From: an uncultured Oscillospiraceae bacterium | Lineage (GTDB): Bacteria > Bacillota > Clostridia > Oscillospirales > Ruminococcaceae | Length of the DNA stretch: 6,349 nt | Reading direction: 5' to 3' | Assembly (NCBI GenBank): GCA_900552845.1 | Contig: USBC01000109.1 | Location: 1 to 6,349 of the forward strand | Notes under the pieces: generated by a model | Database searches by the model: none | Told to the model about the DNA's origin: nothing | What the model saw: the letters and a program-made list of their open reading frames with translations, nothing else | Part shown: positions 5,429-6,349 of the stretch, in pieces | Position numbering within the stretch: the stretch's first letter is position 1 | How the letters are laid out: each line of letters begins with the position of its first letter | Position numbers and translations under genes: made by a program

Positions 5429-5638
5429 CAAGGTTTTGCAAAAGGTTTTGGTTTGTACGCCTATCCGGCGGGGACTTCCTTTTGCTCGTGCGCGTCGTCA
5501 CGGGCTGCGCTCCATGTCGGGTCGCTATTCCTACGGAATAGACAACCCTCCAACGCTCCGCCGCTCCTCCTTTCCCCAACGGGTCGTGCGACCCGTCGGG
5601 GTCCCCAAATGCAAAACACGCTTGGGGAACACCCCAAG
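5429..5638. repeat. Copy 2 of the ~210-bp palindromic intergenic repeat
   Basis: Same orientation and module order as copy 1 (2231-2439). The start CAAGGTTTTGCAAAAGG (5429-5445) corresponds to the CAAGCCTTTT inverted repeat. The diverged middle contains CTCCATGTCGGG, the 13-mer CCTCCTTTCCCCA (5566-5578) is identical, the core palindrome is 5574-5601, GTCCCC follows, and the tail ends CCCCAAG at 5638. Module spacing agrees: 121 bp against 123 bp from the first module to the core. The tail carries a 7-bp hairpin, CTTGGGG 5621-5627 / CCCCAAG 5632-5638. Confidence 0.7.
5574..5601. repeat. Core palindrome of repeat copy 2
   Basis: CCCCAACGGGTC (5574-5585), loop GTGC, GACCCGTCGGGG (5590-5601): 11 pairs plus one A-C mismatch. 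Exactly 3,200 bp from its counterpart at 2374-2401. Three stem pairs differ from copy 1 with both partners changed. Confidence 0.85.
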
Positions 5639-5728
5639 ACCCCACGCAACGGAACGCCCGCTCGGAACGGCTGCACCGTCCCGAAGCGTGGGCTAAACGG
5701 TGCTTATAGGGTGCCGCAGGCGCATCTG

Positions 5729-5766
5729 CCCCCTTCCCCTCCCCTCCCCCGAAGCGGGGGAGGGGG
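5729..5766 (-). repeat. G-quadruplex-capable tract overlapping an 11-bp G/C hairpin
   Basis: The plus strand at 5729-5750 reads C5-TT-C4-T-C4-T-C5, so the minus strand has four G runs of 4-5 with loops of 2, 1 and 1 nt, a strong G-quadruplex pattern. The right part also forms a perfect 11-bp hairpin, CCCCTCCCCCG 5741-5751 / CGGGGGAGGGG 5755-5765, with loop AAG. The two structures compete for 5741-5750. Confidence 0.7.
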
Positions 5767-5875
5767 TTCCTATTCGACCTTCTGCTTGTCTCAACTCAGT
5801 GCTCGGCAAGTGCCGACTGCTGTGGGCATAAAGGGGAAATCAGCTAAAAAGTGTTAGCTCACTGGCGGTTTAGTC

Positions 5876-5937
5876 CCCCTCCTTTGAGGAGGGGAGAGGG
5901 GAGGTGGCTCGCCCTTCGCGCTCCAGCGCGCGGGCGA
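5876..5937. repeat. Paired GC-rich hairpins in the repeat interval
   Basis: CCCCTCCT 5876-5883 pairs with AGGAGGGG 5887-5894 (8 bp, loop TTG). After a purine-rich GAGGGGAGG link, TCGCCC 5909-5914 pairs with GGGCGA 5932-5937 and CGCGC 5917-5921 with GCGCG 5926-5930 around TCCA. Neither is followed by a T-tract. Confidence 0.6.
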
Positions 5938-5981
5938 TAAAAATGCCGCCGCAGGCTACCTTTGGAGCGCATCTGTGCGCA

Positions 5982-6027
5982 GTACGGATTTGTTTTTCTG
6001 CTATCAGCAGAAAAACAATATTCGTAT
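5982..6027. repeat. Long near-perfect hairpin (21 bp)
   Basis: TTGTTTTTCTGCT 5990-6002 pairs perfectly with AGCAGAAAAACAA 6006-6018 around ATC. The stem continues through 5982-5989 with 6020-6027 after a single bulged T (6019), with two G-T wobbles. The A/T-rich inner stem contrasts with the GC-rich hairpins around it. Confidence 0.8.
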
Positions 6028-6051
6028 CCAGCGCAGCCAAGCGTTGCGGGT

Positions 6052-6073
6052 TTTTAGGGCAGCAGCCCTAAAA
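6052..6073. repeat. 9-bp hairpin
   Basis: TTTTAGGGC 6052-6060 and GCCCTAAAA 6065-6073 pair perfectly around AGCA. Only 8 bp separate it from the next hairpin. Confidence 0.7.
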
Positions 6074-6081
6074 CGCTTTTG

Positions 6082-6107
6082 GGTACTTTTGGCGGGTCAA
6101 AAGTACC
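6082..6107. repeat. 10-bp hairpin
   Basis: GGTACTTTTG 6082-6091 and CAAAAGTACC 6098-6107 pair perfectly around a 6-nt GCGGGT loop. It lacks a T-tract and lies well away from either gene end. Confidence 0.7.
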
Positions 6108-6207
6108 ACCCCACCGGTAGGCGGAGAAACTATACTACAATTGAGGCTTTGCCCCGCCGTCAGGCGCCTTCAAACTCTCCCCATCATTTCCTCTGCTAAA
6201 CCACAGC

Positions 6208-6239
6208 AAAAGGCTCCCCGTCTCTCGACAGGGAGCCTT
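6208..6239 (-). terminator. Intrinsic terminator of the hydrogenase gene
   Basis: On the minus strand a 13-bp stem (arms 6227-6239 and 6210-6222, one T-G wobble) closes on a GAGA tetraloop of the GNRA type. It runs into TTTT (complement of 6208-6211). It lies 11 bp past the stop codon at 6251-6253. On the plus strand there is no good T-tract, so it serves the minus-strand gene. Confidence 0.85.
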
Positions 6240-6250
6240 ATTCTTACATC

Positions 6251-6349
6251 TTACTTTTTCCCGTACAGCCCACGCTTTACATAGGTGGTGTGCAGGATAT
6301 GGTGCGCCAGATGGCTGCCCGGCTCGCCCAGATAGTCGGCGTACAGCTC
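6251..6349 (-). CDS. C-terminal end of an [FeFe] hydrogenase, truncated by window edge
   Basis: Only the last 32 codons and TAA (6251-6253) are inside the window; the gene continues past base 6349. The peptide begins ELYADYLGEPGSHLAHHILH and ends in TTYVKRGLYGKK. This fits the C-terminal small-subunit domain of iron-only hydrogenases (Fe_hyd_SSU), whose ends typically follow the pattern LY-x3-LG-x-P-x-S-x2-AH-x-LLHT-x-Y. Such enzymes make or consume H2 at the H-cluster, commonly as NAD(P)H- or ferredoxin-linked cytoplasmic complexes in clostridia. The H-cluster cysteines and any N-terminal Fe-S domains are outside the window, so subtype and partners cannot be stated. The GNRA-capped terminator just downstream shows this is the real 3' end. 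The assignment rests on a short but characteristic tail. Confidence 0.75.
   Translation of the reverse strand, partial: ELYADYLGEPGSHLAHHILHTTYVKRGLYGKK

Larger units (their letters stand above)
5201..6207. other. Gene-free, repeat-dense interval between convergent genes
   Basis: About 1 kb with no credible protein gene: open frames here cross hairpin after hairpin, lack recognisable domains, and no ribosome binding site and start codon make a credible pair. It is a chain of structured elements listed separately. Smaller hairpins not listed include CTATTCC 5525-5531 / GGAATAG 5535-5541, CCCACGC 5641-5647 / GCGTGGG 5686-5692, TCGGC/GCCGA near 5812-5825, AGCTAA 5842-5847 / TTAGCT 5854-5859 and GCGCA 5967-5971 / TGCGC 5976-5980. 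Bases 6108-6207 show nothing clear. Confidence 0.7.

Noticed and set aside
5453..5857. 134-codon plus-strand open frame in the repeat island
   Set aside because: It runs through repeat copy 2 and the C/G tract, is P/R/S-rich, and has no convincing start site or domain.
5975..6199. 74-codon plus-strand open frame over the hairpin train
   Set aside because: Its sequence is made of inverted-repeat halves (5982-6027, 6052-6073, 6082-6107) with no ribosome binding site; it is probably a spurious repeat-derived frame.
5201..6207. CRISPR array or retron in the repeat island
   Set aside because: The hairpins are different from one another, with no regular direct repeat and spacer pattern, and no cas or reverse transcriptase gene is present in the window.

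Overview
The window looks like chromosomal DNA from an anaerobic Gram-positive gut-type clostridium, probably Oscillospiraceae/Ruminococcaceae. This is inferred from GC-rich coding sequence combined with AT-rich SigA-type promoters, strong purine-rich ribosome binding sites, an [FeFe]-hydrogenase tail, a clostridial-type NSS symporter, and intergenic DNA crowded with palindromic repeats of a kind common in that group. No marker gene fixes the genus.

Layout from left to right: (1) the 3' two-thirds of a formate/nitrite transporter (FNT) gene on +, closed by an intrinsic terminator; (2) a 265-bp leader with a 14-bp direct repeat, then a complete + strand radical SAM/SPASM-like enzyme of unknown substrate; (3) a 473-bp intergenic stretch between convergent genes, holding copy 1 of a ~210-bp palindromic repeat; (4) a LysR-type regulator on -; (5) a compact divergent control region in which two near-consensus promoters share one -35 box, with an 81-bp, very GC-rich hairpin in the regulator's leader; (6) a complete + strand neurotransmitter:sodium symporter (NSS) gene with its own terminator; (7) about 1 kb without a convincing gene, densely packed with hairpins and repeats, including copy 2 of the ~210-bp repeat; (8) a strong - strand terminator and the last 32 codons of a - strand gene whose product matches the C-terminus of [FeFe] hydrogenases.

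The clearest functional unit is the lysR/NSS divergent pair: the regulator probably controls the sodium-coupled amino-acid-type transporter and itself from the shared promoter region. The FNT and radical SAM genes look like separate transcription units. FNT (formate) and [FeFe] hydrogenase (H2) fit a fermentative anaerobe, but nothing here links them directly.

The most unusual signals lie outside the genes. Two co-linear ~210-bp repeats, with palindrome cores exactly 3,200 bp apart, show paired compensatory substitutions in the core stem, and both sit between convergent gene ends. No complete new defence or mobile system is visible: I see no transposase, reverse transcriptase, Cas protein or toxin-antitoxin pair.
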